Both the position numbers and the translations under genes were made by a program. Below the pieces are notes generated by a model that saw only the letters and a program-made list of their open reading frames with translations, was not told the origin of the DNA and did no database searches. This document shows positions 9,096 to 18,321 of a stretch of 64,000 nt of DNA, piece by piece. The DNA comes from Thiodiazotropha sp040506775 (GTDB lineage: Bacteria > Pseudomonadota > Gammaproteobacteria > Chromatiales > Chromatiaceae): assembly GCA_040506775.1 (NCBI GenBank), contig JBEVWC010000016.1, positions 8,556 through 72,555 of the forward strand. Direction: 5' to 3'. Numbering within the stretch: position 1 is the first letter of the stretch; each line of letters begins with the position of its first letter.

Positions 9096-10856
9096 ATGAA
9101 GAAACAAATCGAGGACCTGGTCTATTCGGCACTGCAGCAACTCGCCAGCCAGGGTTTGATCCCCGCAGAGACACTGACCCGCCCCAAGATCGACCGTACC
9201 AAAGACAGCAGTCACGGCGACTTTGCCACCAACGCCGCGCTGGTACTGGCGAAACCCGCAGGTCGCAATCCCCGTGAACTGGCCCAGGCGCTGGTCGGGG
9301 CCCTGCCTGCCTCCAAGCTGGTGGAAAAGTGCGAGATCGCCGGTCCCGGTTTCATCAATTTCACCCTCACCCAGGACGCCTACCACGAGCTGATTCCGCA
9401 AATTCTCCAGCAGGGTCATGGCTTCGGCCGCAGCGATCTGGGTGCGGGCAGGAAGGTTCAGGTCGAGTACGTCTCCGCCAACCCCACCGGCCCGCTGCAC
9501 GTGGGTCATGGCCGGGGCGCCGCCTACGGCTCCGTGGTGGCGGACCTGCTTGAGGCGGTGGGATACCAGGTGCACCGGGAATACTACGTCAACGATGCGG
9601 GACGCCAGATGGACATCCTCGCCACCTCGGTCTGGCTGCGCTACCTGGAGCTGTGCGACGCCACCCTGACCTTCCCCGCCAACGGTTACAAGGGCGACTA
9701 TGTATGGGACATCGCCGCTACCCTGCATCGGGATCATGGCGAGGCCTATCGGCATGACGCCGCGGAAGTCTTCGACGGAGTGCCCGCGGACGAGCCTGCC
9801 GGGGGTGACAAGGAGGCGCACATCGACGGGCTGATCGGGCAGGCGAAGAAGCTGCTTGGCGGCAACCGCTACCGGTTCGTCTTCGAACTGGGGCTCAACG
9901 CCATACTGGACGACATTCGCGACGACCTGTCCCTGTTCGGCGTACGCTACGACGAGTGGTACTCCGAACGCAGTCTTACCGAATCCGGGGCGGTCAACCG
10001 GGTCATCGAGCGGTTACGTAGCGGCGGCTATCTCTACGAAAAAGAGGGGGCGCTGTGGTTCCGTTCCACCGATTTCGGGGATGACCTCGACCGGGTGGTG
10101 GTCCGGGAGAACGGCCAGACCACCTACTTCGCTTCCGACATCGCCTATCACCTGGACAAGCTGGAACGCGGTTTCGACCGGGTCATCGACATCTGGGGTG
10201 CCGACCACCATGGCTACGTCCCCCGGGTCAAGGCGGCGCTGAGCGCCCTGGGTAACCAGGCGGAGAAACTCGATGTGCTGCTGGTGCAATTCGCGATCCT
10301 CTATCGCAATGGCGCCAAGGTACAGATGTCGACCCGCTCCGGTGAGTTCGTGACCCTGCGGGAACTGCGCAAGGAGGTGGGCGCGGATGCAGCCCGTTTC
10401 TTCTATGTGATGCGTAAATGCGAGCAACACATGGATTTCGATCTGGACCTGGCCAAGTCCCAGTCCAGCGACAACCCGGTCTACTATGTCCAGTATGCCC
10501 ATGCGCGCATCTGCAGTGTGCTGCAACAGGCGGCCGAACAGCAGATCGTGATCGAAAGCGATCCCCGGGCGGTGGACTACCACTGCCTCAACGAGGCCCA
10601 CGAGCAGGCCCTCATGACCCGGCTGGCCAAATATCCGGAAATCCTCGAGTTGTCCGCCCTCAACGAGGAACCCCACCAGTTGACTCACTACCTGCGTGAC
10701 CTGGCCACGGATTTCCACACCTATTACAACGCCCACAAATTCCTCATTGAGGATGAGGCACTGCGCAACGCCCGGCTGCAGCTGATCCTGGCCACCCGCC
10801 AGGTGTTGCGCAACGGTCTGGGACTGTTGGGGGTCAGCGCCCCGGATAAGATGTAA
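9096..10856 (+). CDS. argS: Arginyl-tRNA synthetase
   Basis: ArgS charges tRNA-Arg in the cytoplasm. The 586-residue class I synthetase shows the N-terminal additional domain, the HIGH-type motif in SANPTGPLHVGHGRG near residue 135 and the KMSKS-like region VQMSTRSG near residue 410. An alpha-helical anticodon-binding C-terminus ends in the typical LGLLGVSAPDKM. The ATG at 9096 fits family N-termini better than the in-frame upstream ATG at 9060. It is followed after 16 bases by a SPOR-domain gene, a common gammaproteobacterial pairing. Confidence 0.98.
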   Translation: MKKQIEDLVYSALQQLASQGLIPAETLTRPKIDRTKDSSHGDFATNAALVLAKPAGRNPRELAQALVGALPASKLVEKCEIAGPGFINFTLTQDAYHELIPQILQQGHGFGRSDLGAGRKVQVEYVSANPTGPLHVGHGRGAAYGSVVADLLEAVGYQVHREYYVNDAGRQMDILATSVWLRYLELCDATLTFPANGYKGDYVWDIAATLHRDHGEAYRHDAAEVFDGVPADEPAGGDKEAHIDGLIGQAKKLLGGNRYRFVFELGLNAILDDIRDDLSLFGVRYDEWYSERSLTESGAVNRVIERLRSGGYLYEKEGALWFRSTDFGDDLDRVVVRENGQTTYFASDIAYHLDKLERGFDRVIDIWGADHHGYVPRVKAALSALGNQAEKLDVLLVQFAILYRNGAKVQMSTRSGEFVTLRELRKEVGADAARFFYVMRKCEQHMDFDLDLAKSQSSDNPVYYVQYAHARICSVLQQAAEQQIVIESDPRAVDYHCLNEAHEQALMTRLAKYPEILELSALNEEPHQLTHYLRDLATDFHTYYNAHKFLIEDEALRNARLQLILATRQVLRNGLGLLGVSAPDKM

Positions 10857-10872
10857 CCCAGGACCTGCGAAA

Positions 10873-11466
10873 ATGGCGGATTACAAGCATCGTGCCGGTG
10901 GCGGCAAGTCCCGCGCCAAAAGCAGCTGCAGTTGCGGCTTTCACCTGTTCGCCGGACTGGTGGCCGGGGCCTTCCTCATGGGGCTGGCCTGGCTGCAGCT
11001 TGGACCGAACCTGAGCGACGGGGATGTCCCTGGAATCAAGGCACGGCCACAACCAAAAGCCGCCCAGGAGACTTCACCTCCGGCGCCGAAACCCACCTTT
11101 GAGTTCTACACCATCCTGCCGGAGATGGAGGTGGTGATTCCCGACGAGGAGATCGTCACTCCCGAAGAGCCGCCCGCAGCACACAAACCGCAGCCCCGTG
11201 AGACGACCACTGCATCGATCCCGGAACAGGGGAGCTATATCCTGCAGATGGGGTCGTTCCGTAAATACCAGGACGCGGACCGCCTCAAGGCACGCCTGGC
11301 CCTGATCGGCATAGAGGCAGAGATCCAAAAGGTCAGCATCAACAACCGGGACACCTATCACCGGGTGCGCAGCGGCCCCTATGCCAGCCAGTCGCAACTG
11401 AATGCGGCACGCAAACTGGCCCGGGAAAATGGCATCACCAGCCTGGTGATCAAACTCAAGAACTAA
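10873..11466 (+). CDS. SPOR-domain membrane protein (FtsN-like)
   Basis: The 197-residue protein has a short basic, Cys-containing cytoplasmic start, one membrane segment (about residues 23-45), a Pro-rich periplasmic linker and a C-terminal SPOR domain (about residues 118-195; GSYILQMGSFRKYQDADRLKARL). SPOR domains bind denuded septal peptidoglycan, and an FtsN-type division protein often sits just downstream of argS. That context supports an FtsN-like role, but I see no clear FtsN essential-segment motif, so the gene name is left out. A terminator follows directly. Confidence 0.85.
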   Translation: MADYKHRAGGGKSRAKSSCSCGFHLFAGLVAGAFLMGLAWLQLGPNLSDGDVPGIKARPQPKAAQETSPPAPKPTFEFYTILPEMEVVIPDEEIVTPEEPPAAHKPQPRETTTASIPEQGSYILQMGSFRKYQDADRLKARLALIGIEAEIQKVSINNRDTYHRVRSGPYASQSQLNAARKLARENGITSLVIKLKN

Positions 11467-11472
11467 GTTGCG

Positions 11473-11496
11473 GACCCCGTTTGCATGGGGTCTTTT
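11473..11496 (+). terminator. Intrinsic terminator after the argS-SPOR operon
   Basis: GACCCCGT-type arm, TTGC loop and ATGGGGTC arm (one G-T pair), followed by TTTT, beginning 7 bases after the SPOR gene stop. Confidence 0.8.
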
Positions 11497-11915
11497 CCAT
11501 ACGCCCCGCTGATCCCGGCACGAGATTCCCAGGATTCGTAAAACGGGCACAGCCTATGCCTATGGCTGCGCCGGGAATCAAGTCCGGAACCCCTTGTTTA
11601 CAGCACATTTCAGGCCTCTCAAGACCGCATGGAACAGGGCCTGCGCACTCTCCGCCAGCCCGTTCATGGTGTATTGAAACATCCACCTGATGAACTAGAG
11701 TTACTGGTGTCTGTTACGATTGACGCGGTTGAATTCAAACCTTCAGGACAGCATCTCAAGACAGGATGCTTGAGCCCTCCACGGAATTTACCGGAAATCG
11801 TTTTCTCAAGCGCAATCCGAGCAAGCCAAAACATGTCAACACGAGCGATTCACGCTCAACCGGCGGGTTGGAGCGGGAATCACGTTCCGAAAAAAATAAC
11901 GGGGTATGTGTAACG
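11497..11915. other. Intergenic region before the alpha carbonic anhydrase
   Basis: About 420 bases without a supported gene. It holds the leader of the carbonic anhydrase gene and a small inverted repeat, CTCAAG...CTTGAG near 11755-11775. I see no RNA gene or clear promoter in it. Confidence 0.4.
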
Positions 11916-12752
11916 ATGACCAAGAACAATTCACTCCTTGCCATGGCGATCAGCGCCGCACTGCTGGCGGTCTCACCGCTGATGGCCTCCGAAAACGCCC
12001 ATGAAAAAGACTACTCAACCTCTGTCTCGAAAGACTATTCCACCGCTCCAGCCAGCCACGGCGGTGGCGGACATGGCGGTTCCTGGGGGTACCAGGGTTC
12101 CACCGGGCCTTCCCACTGGGGCGATCTGGGCAAGGAGTTCCGTCTCTGTAAGGACGGCCTCATGCAGTCACCCATCGATTTCAACCACGCCTTCAATGCC
12201 GGACGTATCAACCTGGACCTGAATTACCAGGCGGCACAACTCGAAATCGAAAACAACGGTCATACGGTCAAAGTTTCCTATCCCGAAGGCAGCTATCTGA
12301 GTTTTTCCGGGCAGCGTTACAAACTGCTGCAATTCCACTTCCATTCACCGAGCGAACACACCGAGGCGGGTGGTTTCCACCCAATGGAAATCCATTTCGT
12401 TCACCAGGCGGATGACGGCACTCTCGCGGTGATCGGTGTATTCGTCGATGAGGGGGAGGAAAATCTTGCCCTGAGTGAAATCTGGGATCACCTGCCGAAC
12501 CATGCCAACAACAAGCAGAAGTTCAACAAGGAGGTGATCAATGCCTATGACCTCATTCCCAAGGATGTGGGCTACTACCGCTACATGGGTTCGCTGACCA
12601 CCCCACCCTGTTCCGAGGGCGTGAACTGGTTTGTCATCAATCAGCCGATCCAGGCCTCCAAGGCTCAGATCGACGCTTTCAAAGCGGTAATGGAAGGCAA
12701 CAACCGACCCACCCAGCCGGTCAACCATCGACTGGTCGTGGACCTGCTTTAA
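11916..12752 (+). CDS. Periplasmic alpha-type carbonic anhydrase
   Basis: This enzyme interconverts CO2 and bicarbonate. The 278-residue protein has a signal peptide (MTKNNSLLAMAISAALLAVSPLMA), then a Gly/His-rich stretch and an alpha-CA domain. The domain shows the zinc ligands in FHFHSPSEH and EIHFVHQ, the conserved QSPIDF start and the LTTPPCSEGVNWFV motif. Cysteines in LCKDG and PPCSEG can form the usual disulfide. The ATG at 11916 is chosen because it opens the signal peptide; the upstream in-frame ATG at 11766 gives a meaningless extension. Export fits a role in supplying inorganic carbon from the periplasm. A hairpin terminator follows. Confidence 0.95.
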   Translation: MTKNNSLLAMAISAALLAVSPLMASENAHEKDYSTSVSKDYSTAPASHGGGGHGGSWGYQGSTGPSHWGDLGKEFRLCKDGLMQSPIDFNHAFNAGRINLDLNYQAAQLEIENNGHTVKVSYPEGSYLSFSGQRYKLLQFHFHSPSEHTEAGGFHPMEIHFVHQADDGTLAVIGVFVDEGEENLALSEIWDHLPNHANNKQKFNKEVINAYDLIPKDVGYYRYMGSLTTPPCSEGVNWFVINQPIQASKAQIDAFKAVMEGNNRPTQPVNHRLVVDLL

Positions 12753-12765
12753 CGCCACATGCATC

Positions 12766-12795
12766 CACCCGGCATACCATGCCGGGTGTTTGGTT
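12766..12795 (+). terminator. Intrinsic terminator after the carbonic anhydrase gene
   Basis: A perfect 10-base stem (CACCCGGCAT / ATGCCGGGTG) with a 3-base loop, followed by TTTGGTT, 13 bases after the stop codon. The T tract is interrupted, so efficiency may be moderate. Confidence 0.75.
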
Positions 12796-12990
12796 GTTGC
12801 AACACCACTGAGATCTCCACTTCCCGGGCACCCATTCGGTTGCTGAGCATGTAGAATGCGCATGCTTGACTCGTCGATCACATGGGAACTTTGATTTCCC
12901 GTCGACCCTGTCAGCAACCCAGACACCTGCCAACGGAGAACAGCATCTCCAGCCAGGTGATCAATCTCGAGAACGGAGACACACACCAGC

Positions 12991-13332
12991 ATGACAACCC
13001 TTCCACCCTGCCCGCAATGCGGTTCCGAATACACCTATCCTGACGGCAACCTGCTGATCTGTCCGGAGTGTGCCTTTGAATGGAGTTCAGAGGACAACCC
13101 CGAGTCAACCGGTGACACGCTCACCGTGCTCGATGCCCACGGCAACCCGTTGAGTGACGGTGACAGTGTCACTGTGATCAAGGACCTGAAGGTCAAAGGC
13201 AGTTCATCGGTCGTCAAGGTCGGCACGAAAGTGAAGAACATCCGACTGGTAGAGGGTGACCACAACATCGACTGCCGTATCGACGGAATTGGTGCGATGA
13301 AGCTCAAATCCGAGTTCGTAAAAAAATCCTGA
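12991..13332 (+). CDS. PhnA/YjdM-family zinc-ribbon protein
   Basis: The 113-residue protein has an N-terminal zinc ribbon (CPQCGSEYTY...CPECAFEW) and a C-terminal SH3-like barrel with the typical KDLKVKGSSSVVKVGTKVKNIRL segment. It matches the PhnA/YjdM family, once tied to phosphonate metabolism by name though the actual role is not established. No phosphonate gene is nearby. It stands alone; the candidate Csr-type small RNA lies downstream in the same direction. Confidence 0.92.
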   Translation: MTTLPPCPQCGSEYTYPDGNLLICPECAFEWSSEDNPESTGDTLTVLDAHGNPLSDGDSVTVIKDLKVKGSSSVVKVGTKVKNIRLVEGDHNIDCRIDGIGAMKLKSEFVKKS

Positions 13333-13504
13333 TTGTTTGTTGCGCCAGATCGATTCAAGCCAGACCCGGTTCACATCCCCGCTCCGTGTGGTCATGCGTG
13401 CGTGGGAACAAGTCGAGGTATCCAGCGAATCTCCCAAGATCCGGATGCGATGCGGATCGCCCCAATAAACTCCCTGTCACAAAAGATTCATCCCTCGATG
13501 AACG

Positions 13505-13657
13505 AAATGACACACGGGGACCTCACACTAGACAACTGCGGAAACGCTGTACAGAGAAAGGTGCCAGGGAGGCACAGTTACTGATAGGGATCTCGGTTAC
13601 ATAACACAAGCAAGGGAATGATCCGAATTTGAAGTGGCCATCCGGCCACTTTTTTTT
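13505..13657 (+). ncRNA. Candidate CsrB/RsmY-type CsrA-titrating small RNA
   Basis: The 476-base gap between phnA and the VIT1 gene has no credible coding frame but ends in a strong terminator (13632-13657). Upstream of it are five GGA motifs in about 105 bases: GGGGA at 13516, a GCG-GAAA-CGC hairpin at 13538-13547, a perfect hairpin GTGCC-AGGGA-GGCAC at 13561-13575 with AGGGA in the loop, GAT-AGGG-ATC at 13583-13592, and AAGGGAA at 13612-13618. GGA motifs shown in hairpin loops followed by a terminator are the hallmark of RNAs that sequester CsrA/RsmA. The 5' end is only a guess; a weak CTGTCA / GATGAA promoter at about 13474-13502 would fit. No GacA box was seen. Confidence 0.5.
13632..13657 (+). 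terminator. Strong intrinsic terminator ending the candidate small RNA
   Basis: Stem AAGTGGCC / GGCCACTT with an ATCC loop, running into a tract of T residues. It is 300 bases downstream of the phnA stop, so it more likely ends a separate RNA than the phnA message. Confidence 0.88.
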
Positions 13658-13808
13658 ACCCGTTTCTCAGATGGGCACAGTGAACGTCATGCTTGTGCTT
13701 CAGATTGAAACGGGGCTTAGAGCCTGACGGATTCACCCAGGTCTTCCCCGCTCATTCAGGACAATCCATCGCGCGACGCCCGTCGCGAATGCGCACCCTT
13801 GTCCTCAT

Positions 13809-14498
13809 TCAAGCCGAGATATTGAAGGCGAGACCGACCCCTGCGGTCAACGCCATGGCCAGTGCACCCCAGAAGGTCACCCGTGCCGCAGCCCGCAGGA
13901 CCGGGGCACCCCCCGCACGTGCGGCAATCGCACCCAAGGATCCCAGGAACAACAACGAACTCAATGCCACGTAGAGGATCAACTCGGATCTTGGCGCATA
14001 CCAGGCGGCCAACAATGGCAATGCCGCTCCGACGGTGAAGGTCAGGGCTGAGGAAACCCCGGCCAGGACCGGTTGGGCCCGACCGGTTTCGGTGATCCCG
14101 ATCTCATCCCGGGCGTGCGCCTCCAGGGCATTGTGCGCCATCAACTGATCCGCCACCTGGATCGCCAGGTTCTCATCAAGACCACGCGCCTTGTAGATCT
14201 CGGCCAACTCCTGCATCTCGAGTTCCCGATCCTCTTCCAGGGCCTTTTGCTCCAACTCCAGGTCAGCGGCTTCCATGTCCGCCTGTGAACTTACCGAGAC
14301 ATACTCGCCGGCAGCCATGGACATGGCGCCCGCCACGAGACCGGCCAGGCCGGCCAGCAACACATCCGACTGAGCCACTTGCGCAGCGGCCACGCCGATC
14401 ACCAGACTGGCGGTTGATACGATTCCGTCATTCGCACCCATCACCGCGGCGCGCAACCAGCCGCTGCGGTGCGAACGATGGTGTTCTTTGTGTGGCAT
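13809..14498 (-). CDS. VIT1/CCC1-family metal transporter
   Basis: This 229-residue membrane protein resembles the VIT1/CCC1 family, which moves Fe2+ or Mn2+ across membranes (into vacuoles in plants and yeast; bacterial members are probable exporters). It has the HRSGWLRAAVMGANDGIVST start and first helix pair, then the AAGEYVSVSSQADME segment. A charged helical metal-binding region rich in Glu (about residues 75-135) and two or three C-terminal membrane helices follow. A good Shine-Dalgarno AAGGAG lies 8 bases before the ATG. A role in iron or manganese detoxification is inferred from the family. Confidence 0.92.
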   Translation of the reverse strand: MPHKEHHRSHRSGWLRAAVMGANDGIVSTASLVIGVAAAQVAQSDVLLAGLAGLVAGAMSMAAGEYVSVSSQADMEAADLELEQKALEEDRELEMQELAEIYKARGLDENLAIQVADQLMAHNALEAHARDEIGITETGRAQPVLAGVSSALTFTVGAALPLLAAWYAPRSELILYVALSSLLFLGSLGAIAARAGGAPVLRAAARVTFWGALAMALTAGVGLAFNISA

Positions 14499-14615
14499 AG
14501 TGCCGCTCCTTCCAAAGCATAGGAAAACTGATTCAAACCAAAGACCGGGAAAGCCCCATCAGCAAGGCCCCGCCGATACGGACGCGGAAGATGATAGCGC
14601 AACCCACACCGATCA

Positions 14616-14939
14616 TCAGGCGCTGTAAAACACCGCCAACCAGACAGTGATGACCTCCGGATCCGTCCAACTCACCCGGTGCCGGGTGTGTGCCGGTATC
14701 AGCAGATAGTCCCCCGCAGTCAAATCGATGTCCTGCTGATTCTCAAACGCCAACCGGGCACGACCCTGAAGCAGCAGCACCCATTCGTGTTCATCCTGGT
14801 CATACCATCCCGATTCGGGAGATGCCTGGCCATGGGAAAGAATACGCTCGATGCGCACCGGCCGATCCTTAAGCAGTTCATCGAATTGCTCACTGGGGAG
14901 ACTCTCCGGCAGATGCTCAAACAGGTTTCCATCGGCCAT
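14616..14939 (-). CDS. Small cupin-domain protein
   Basis: The 107-residue protein is a single cupin barrel with the first motif in EHEWVLLLQGRARLAFE and second motif GDYLLIPAHTRHRVSWT; metal-ligand His/Glu positions appear present (H, E and two His). Small stand-alone cupins of this type often have unknown ligands. AGGAG lies 7 bases before the ATG. It is on the same strand as the VIT1 gene and the acyltransferase but the spacers do not prove an operon. Confidence 0.85.
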   Translation of the reverse strand: MADGNLFEHLPESLPSEQFDELLKDRPVRIERILSHGQASPESGWYDQDEHEWVLLLQGRARLAFENQQDIDLTAGDYLLIPAHTRHRVSWTDPEVITVWLAVFYSA

Positions 14940-14972
14940 GAAGCGACTCCTATCTAGCCAGGTTGATGCGCA

Positions 14973-16061
14973 TCAACCCGACGGGGATTTGTCCGCCGGG
15001 ACGCTGTCTGCACGGACGGGGTTCCCGGGCTGGGCATGCTTGACCGGGAAGTAGAGGGGGCGCAAAAAACGGTTTCGTTCAATCACCCGTTTGATGAGCA
15101 GCGGGAATGACACGCTGAACGCATAGGAAATCGTCGCCGTGAGCAGTATCCAATCCGCGGAGACCCAGTGATCGAAACCGGACTGCAGCTTTGCCATCAG
15201 CACATAGTGGAAGATGAGTATGAACAGGCTCGCAGATCCGAATGCCTTGAAGAAAGTCTTGATACGCGATACCTGTGAAATCAGGTAGGCGCTGGTCAGT
15301 ACCAGGTAGATGCCGGACAGGGCGCCCAGGGTTGCGAGTACCGGTTCCCGGTAGATCCTGCGATTCAGATCAACAGCCGCATCGCTGAACAACACAATCG
15401 AGAAGAACACCACCATCATACCGGTCAGGAGCCAGGGATTGGGGGCAAATGCCTTGACCCTGCCACTGAGGAAATGGCCCAGCATGAAATAAGCCATGCT
15501 GATGAAAATCAGATCCAGGTTGAACGGCAAGCCTGGAAGGATGTAGGTCTGATTGAACAACCTGACCTCAGCCCCGCGAAACAAATCCATCCATACCACC
15601 CCAACCAGGAGCATCACTATCAGTACCAGGGACTGCAGCATGGCAGAACCTGCGTCGAGCCTGAGCCAACGAACCAGCAGATAGGAACCCATGAAAAGAA
15701 CCCACAACATGGTCAGAAACCACATCGGAGTCCAGCGAATGGTGTCGCCGGTACCGTACAGAATACCGAATGCCTCTCCCAGGACGCCATCACGTCCCAA
15801 CAGGATCGTGGTCAGCAGTAACAACCCAAGGGTGGCGAAATAGGGTTTGAGCAAGGCCTGCGTCTTATGCGCAATAAACTCACCGGGTGGTGCCAGCGCC
15901 TTGAAAAACACCCCTGAGAGAAAGAAGAACAGCGGCATGCGGAACAATCCCATGGCACTGCTAAGCCCGGAATACTGGGATGCAAGCTGACTGTGGTGAA
16001 ATGCGACCAACAGGATACTCATACCCTTTGCCACATCGATCAGGTCGATCCGGTTACGCAT
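14973..16061 (-). CDS. Membrane acyltransferase family 3 protein
   Basis: The 362-residue protein has about ten membrane segments and the acyltransferase-3 start IDLIDVAKGMSILLVAFHHSQL, where the His in HH is the expected catalytic residue. Such enzymes add O-acetyl, succinyl or similar groups to surface polysaccharides, lipids or glucans. The FFFLSGVFF motif is also typical. Across 600 bases on the other strand lies an OpgC-like gene of a related fold, which may hint at a shared role in modifying envelope glucans, but the substrate cannot be told from sequence. Confidence 0.88.
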   Translation of the reverse strand: MRNRIDLIDVAKGMSILLVAFHHSQLASQYSGLSSAMGLFRMPLFFFLSGVFFKALAPPGEFIAHKTQALLKPYFATLGLLLLTTILLGRDGVLGEAFGILYGTGDTIRWTPMWFLTMLWVLFMGSYLLVRWLRLDAGSAMLQSLVLIVMLLVGVVWMDLFRGAEVRLFNQTYILPGLPFNLDLIFISMAYFMLGHFLSGRVKAFAPNPWLLTGMMVVFFSIVLFSDAAVDLNRRIYREPVLATLGALSGIYLVLTSAYLISQVSRIKTFFKAFGSASLFILIFHYVLMAKLQSGFDHWVSADWILLTATISYAFSVSFPLLIKRVIERNRFLRPLYFPVKHAQPGNPVRADSVPADKSPSG

Positions 16062-16660
16062 GTACAGTCTCTAAGGCCAGTTAACACATATCCAAACAGC
16101 CACAGTCCTTCGGGCCAGAACTGAAAAGGCGCCACTCTGCGTTGTTCGTCGCACATTTGGAATAACCAAACTTCTCTCCTCGCGCCTGCTCATAGAGCGA
16201 GCTTGGGGACGAACACCCTTTGCGGATTGCCCTAATCCTATCCGGACGCTACGAACCGGTTATCGATTCTGCCTCAAAATGTTCATTCACCCCGGGAATC
16301 GCCGTTATGTCTCATATGCATGTGAACGACACTTAATGATCCATCAGGCTATCCATACCCGCAACGTGCAATTATCTCAATCCTGTGAAACCTTGGCGAG
16401 TGTCAGCCTCCCCGATTCACCCCAATCACCCCCTGTTCAGGCGCTAGATTCCCTTGCTGAATCTCCTGACAGTGGCCGATTCGGGATCTGGTCGTTAAAC
16501 GGTTGCTGGCCTCCGGTGCTACAATCCCGCGCACGCAGAAGGACCGATCGTTTCCGGCTGATCCCGAAATCATCCCGAACGGTGTTCAGTATCGCACCCT
16601 GTGAACGTCACTCCGCAGCCACGGTCATAGGCAGGGTTTTCCCATCATTTCAGATTCACT
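16062..16660. other. Divergent intergenic region between two membrane acyltransferase-like genes
   Basis: About 600 bases with no credible coding frame. It must hold promoters for the two divergent genes, but I could not single out convincing boxes, and I see no strong hairpin or repeat of the families found elsewhere. Confidence 0.4.
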
Positions 16661-17839
16661 ATGCACGATCCACATCACTGGGCCTATCCGGAGCACGATA
16701 AAAGAGACCTGAGGCTCGACTTCATGCGCGGCCTGATCATGGTCTACGTGGTGGTGGTGCACCTTGAGTACTACTCCCTGTTTTCCATGCTTGCCTGGGA
16801 ACGTTTGGGGCTTGTCTCCAGCGCCGAGGGGTTTGTCATGCTCTCGGGTCTGGTGGTGGGTCTGGTATACGGTAAACGTGCCCGATCGGAAGGACTGTCC
16901 GCTGCCGCGAACAAACTCTGGCAGCGCGCTTTCAAACTCTACCGGGTGAATCTGTTCGTCATACTCAGCATCGCCCTGATCAGCCTTTTGCCTTTTATCA
17001 ACAGCTTCGATGTCACCCACTGGTGGGTTCCTGATCAACGAAGCCACTCCTTCTACCTCTACCCGTCCGACACCGCACCCTGGTGGATCTGGGTTTGGAA
17101 GGCCCTGACCCTGCAAATCGGTCCTCACCAGTTCCAGATCATCGGACTGTATGTGATCCTGCTGAGTCTCGCCCCCCTCGCCATCCGGGTACTGATACGC
17201 GGTCATCTGGCCTGGCTGTTGCTGACCTCCTGGTCGTTGTACATCGCCAACCTGTTCCTGGGACTGCAACTCACACCTGCCCGTTTCGAACTGGGCTTTC
17301 CCCTGATGTCCTGGCAAATGCTGTTCTTCACCGGCCTGGCGGTCGGTTTTTACCGGGAGCAGGTACTGGGATGGCTGGTCGCGGAATCCAACCGTTGGTT
17401 CGGACACCTGGCCGCGGCACTCTGCGTGGGTTTCATCCTGTTCGCCTACAACGCGCCCAACCCCCTGTTCTGGCCCTGGCCGACCTGGTCCTTCATCTCA
17501 CCGGACAGCTACCTGGAGATCCGCGGTTTCTGGTTCGACAAGACCCTGCTTGGACCGGGCCGGGTACTCAACAACTTCGCCCTGTTCGTCAGCATGTATA
17601 TCCTGTTAAGCCGCTATTGGCGGTTATTCGAGCGGGCCCTGGGCTGGTTGCTGATTCCCCTGGGGCAGTCCTCGCTCTACGTTTTCACGGTGCATGTGTA
17701 TATCATCCTTCTGGCAAGCAACCTGCCGATTCCGATCCTCGGCAACCTGTTCTGGGGAACCCTGGTGCACGGGTCGGCGATCCTGCTGATCTGGCTGATG
17801 GTCAGGCATCGGGTGCTGTTCAACTGGATTCCCCGCTGA
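16661..17839 (+). CDS. OpgC-family membrane protein
   Basis: The 392-residue polytopic membrane protein starts RDLRLDFMRGLIMVYVVVVHLEYYS and continues with SSAEGFVMLSGLVVG, a pattern of the OpgC family (acyltransferase-like proteins, the E. coli member being required for succinylation of osmoregulated periplasmic glucans). About ten hydrophobic segments are visible. No opgGH genes are next to it, so the substrate is uncertain. It is followed after 33 bases by the AF1514-family gene, possibly in one transcript. Confidence 0.85.
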   Translation: MHDPHHWAYPEHDKRDLRLDFMRGLIMVYVVVVHLEYYSLFSMLAWERLGLVSSAEGFVMLSGLVVGLVYGKRARSEGLSAAANKLWQRAFKLYRVNLFVILSIALISLLPFINSFDVTHWWVPDQRSHSFYLYPSDTAPWWIWVWKALTLQIGPHQFQIIGLYVILLSLAPLAIRVLIRGHLAWLLLTSWSLYIANLFLGLQLTPARFELGFPLMSWQMLFFTGLAVGFYREQVLGWLVAESNRWFGHLAAALCVGFILFAYNAPNPLFWPWPTWSFISPDSYLEIRGFWFDKTLLGPGRVLNNFALFVSMYILLSRYWRLFERALGWLLIPLGQSSLYVFTVHVYIILLASNLPIPILGNLFWGTLVHGSAILLIWLMVRHRVLFNWIPR

Positions 17840-17872
17840 ACCGACCTGTTTCACACCAAACGGATAACGATC

Positions 17873-18217
17873 ATGAAAGACGAACCCGCCACAGATGGAA
17901 CGACCTGCAACCTGCGCAGCGAACCGGACCTGTCCGGGGTGGAGGTTGTGAAACTGCATCCCGAGCCCCGCTTAACGGACTACCTGGCGGCCATGAAGAT
18001 GGCAAACACGGAGGCGGACGAGCGCCTGGGAGAGCACATGCTGCTCTCCTGGTACGACCGGGACCGGGATTTCGAATCACCCCAGCATGCCAGCGAATGC
18101 CACCTGGACAGCGCCATACCGGGCTATGTGGACTACGGGATCTACCATGGCGCCACCCTGATGGTGGACATCGAAGACGGACGTTTTGTGTTTTTCTACC
18201 TGCCGGTGGATTTGTAA
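17873..18217 (+). CDS. AF1514-family (DUF5619-like) small protein
   Basis: The 114-residue protein has the family pattern: a helical AMKMANTEADERLGEHMLLSW segment followed by YDRDRDFESP and a C-terminal VDIEDGRFVFFY strand. The function of this family is unknown to me; homologues occur in anaerobes and sulfur-metabolising bacteria. The gene is intact and ends 4 bases before the run of N. Its last 91 bases are repeated after the gap, which is best explained as an assembly artefact. Confidence 0.75.
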   Translation: MKDEPATDGTTCNLRSEPDLSGVEVVKLHPEPRLTDYLAAMKMANTEADERLGEHMLLSWYDRDRDFESPQHASECHLDSAIPGYVDYGIYHGATLMVDIEDGRFVFFYLPVDL

Positions 18218-18221
18218 ACCG

Positions 18222-18321
18222 NNNNNNNNNNNNNNNNNNNNNNNNNNNNNNNNNNNNNNNNNNNNNNNNNNNNNNNNNNNNNNNNNNNNNNNNNNNNNNN
18301 NNNNNNNNNNNNNNNNNNNNN
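18222..18321. other. Assembly gap (100 N)
   Basis: Exactly 100 undetermined bases. The 91 bases before it (18131-18221) are identical to the 91 bases after it (18322-18412). This suggests that two contigs overlapping by 91 bases were scaffolded without being merged, so the true gap length is probably zero. Confidence 0.97.
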
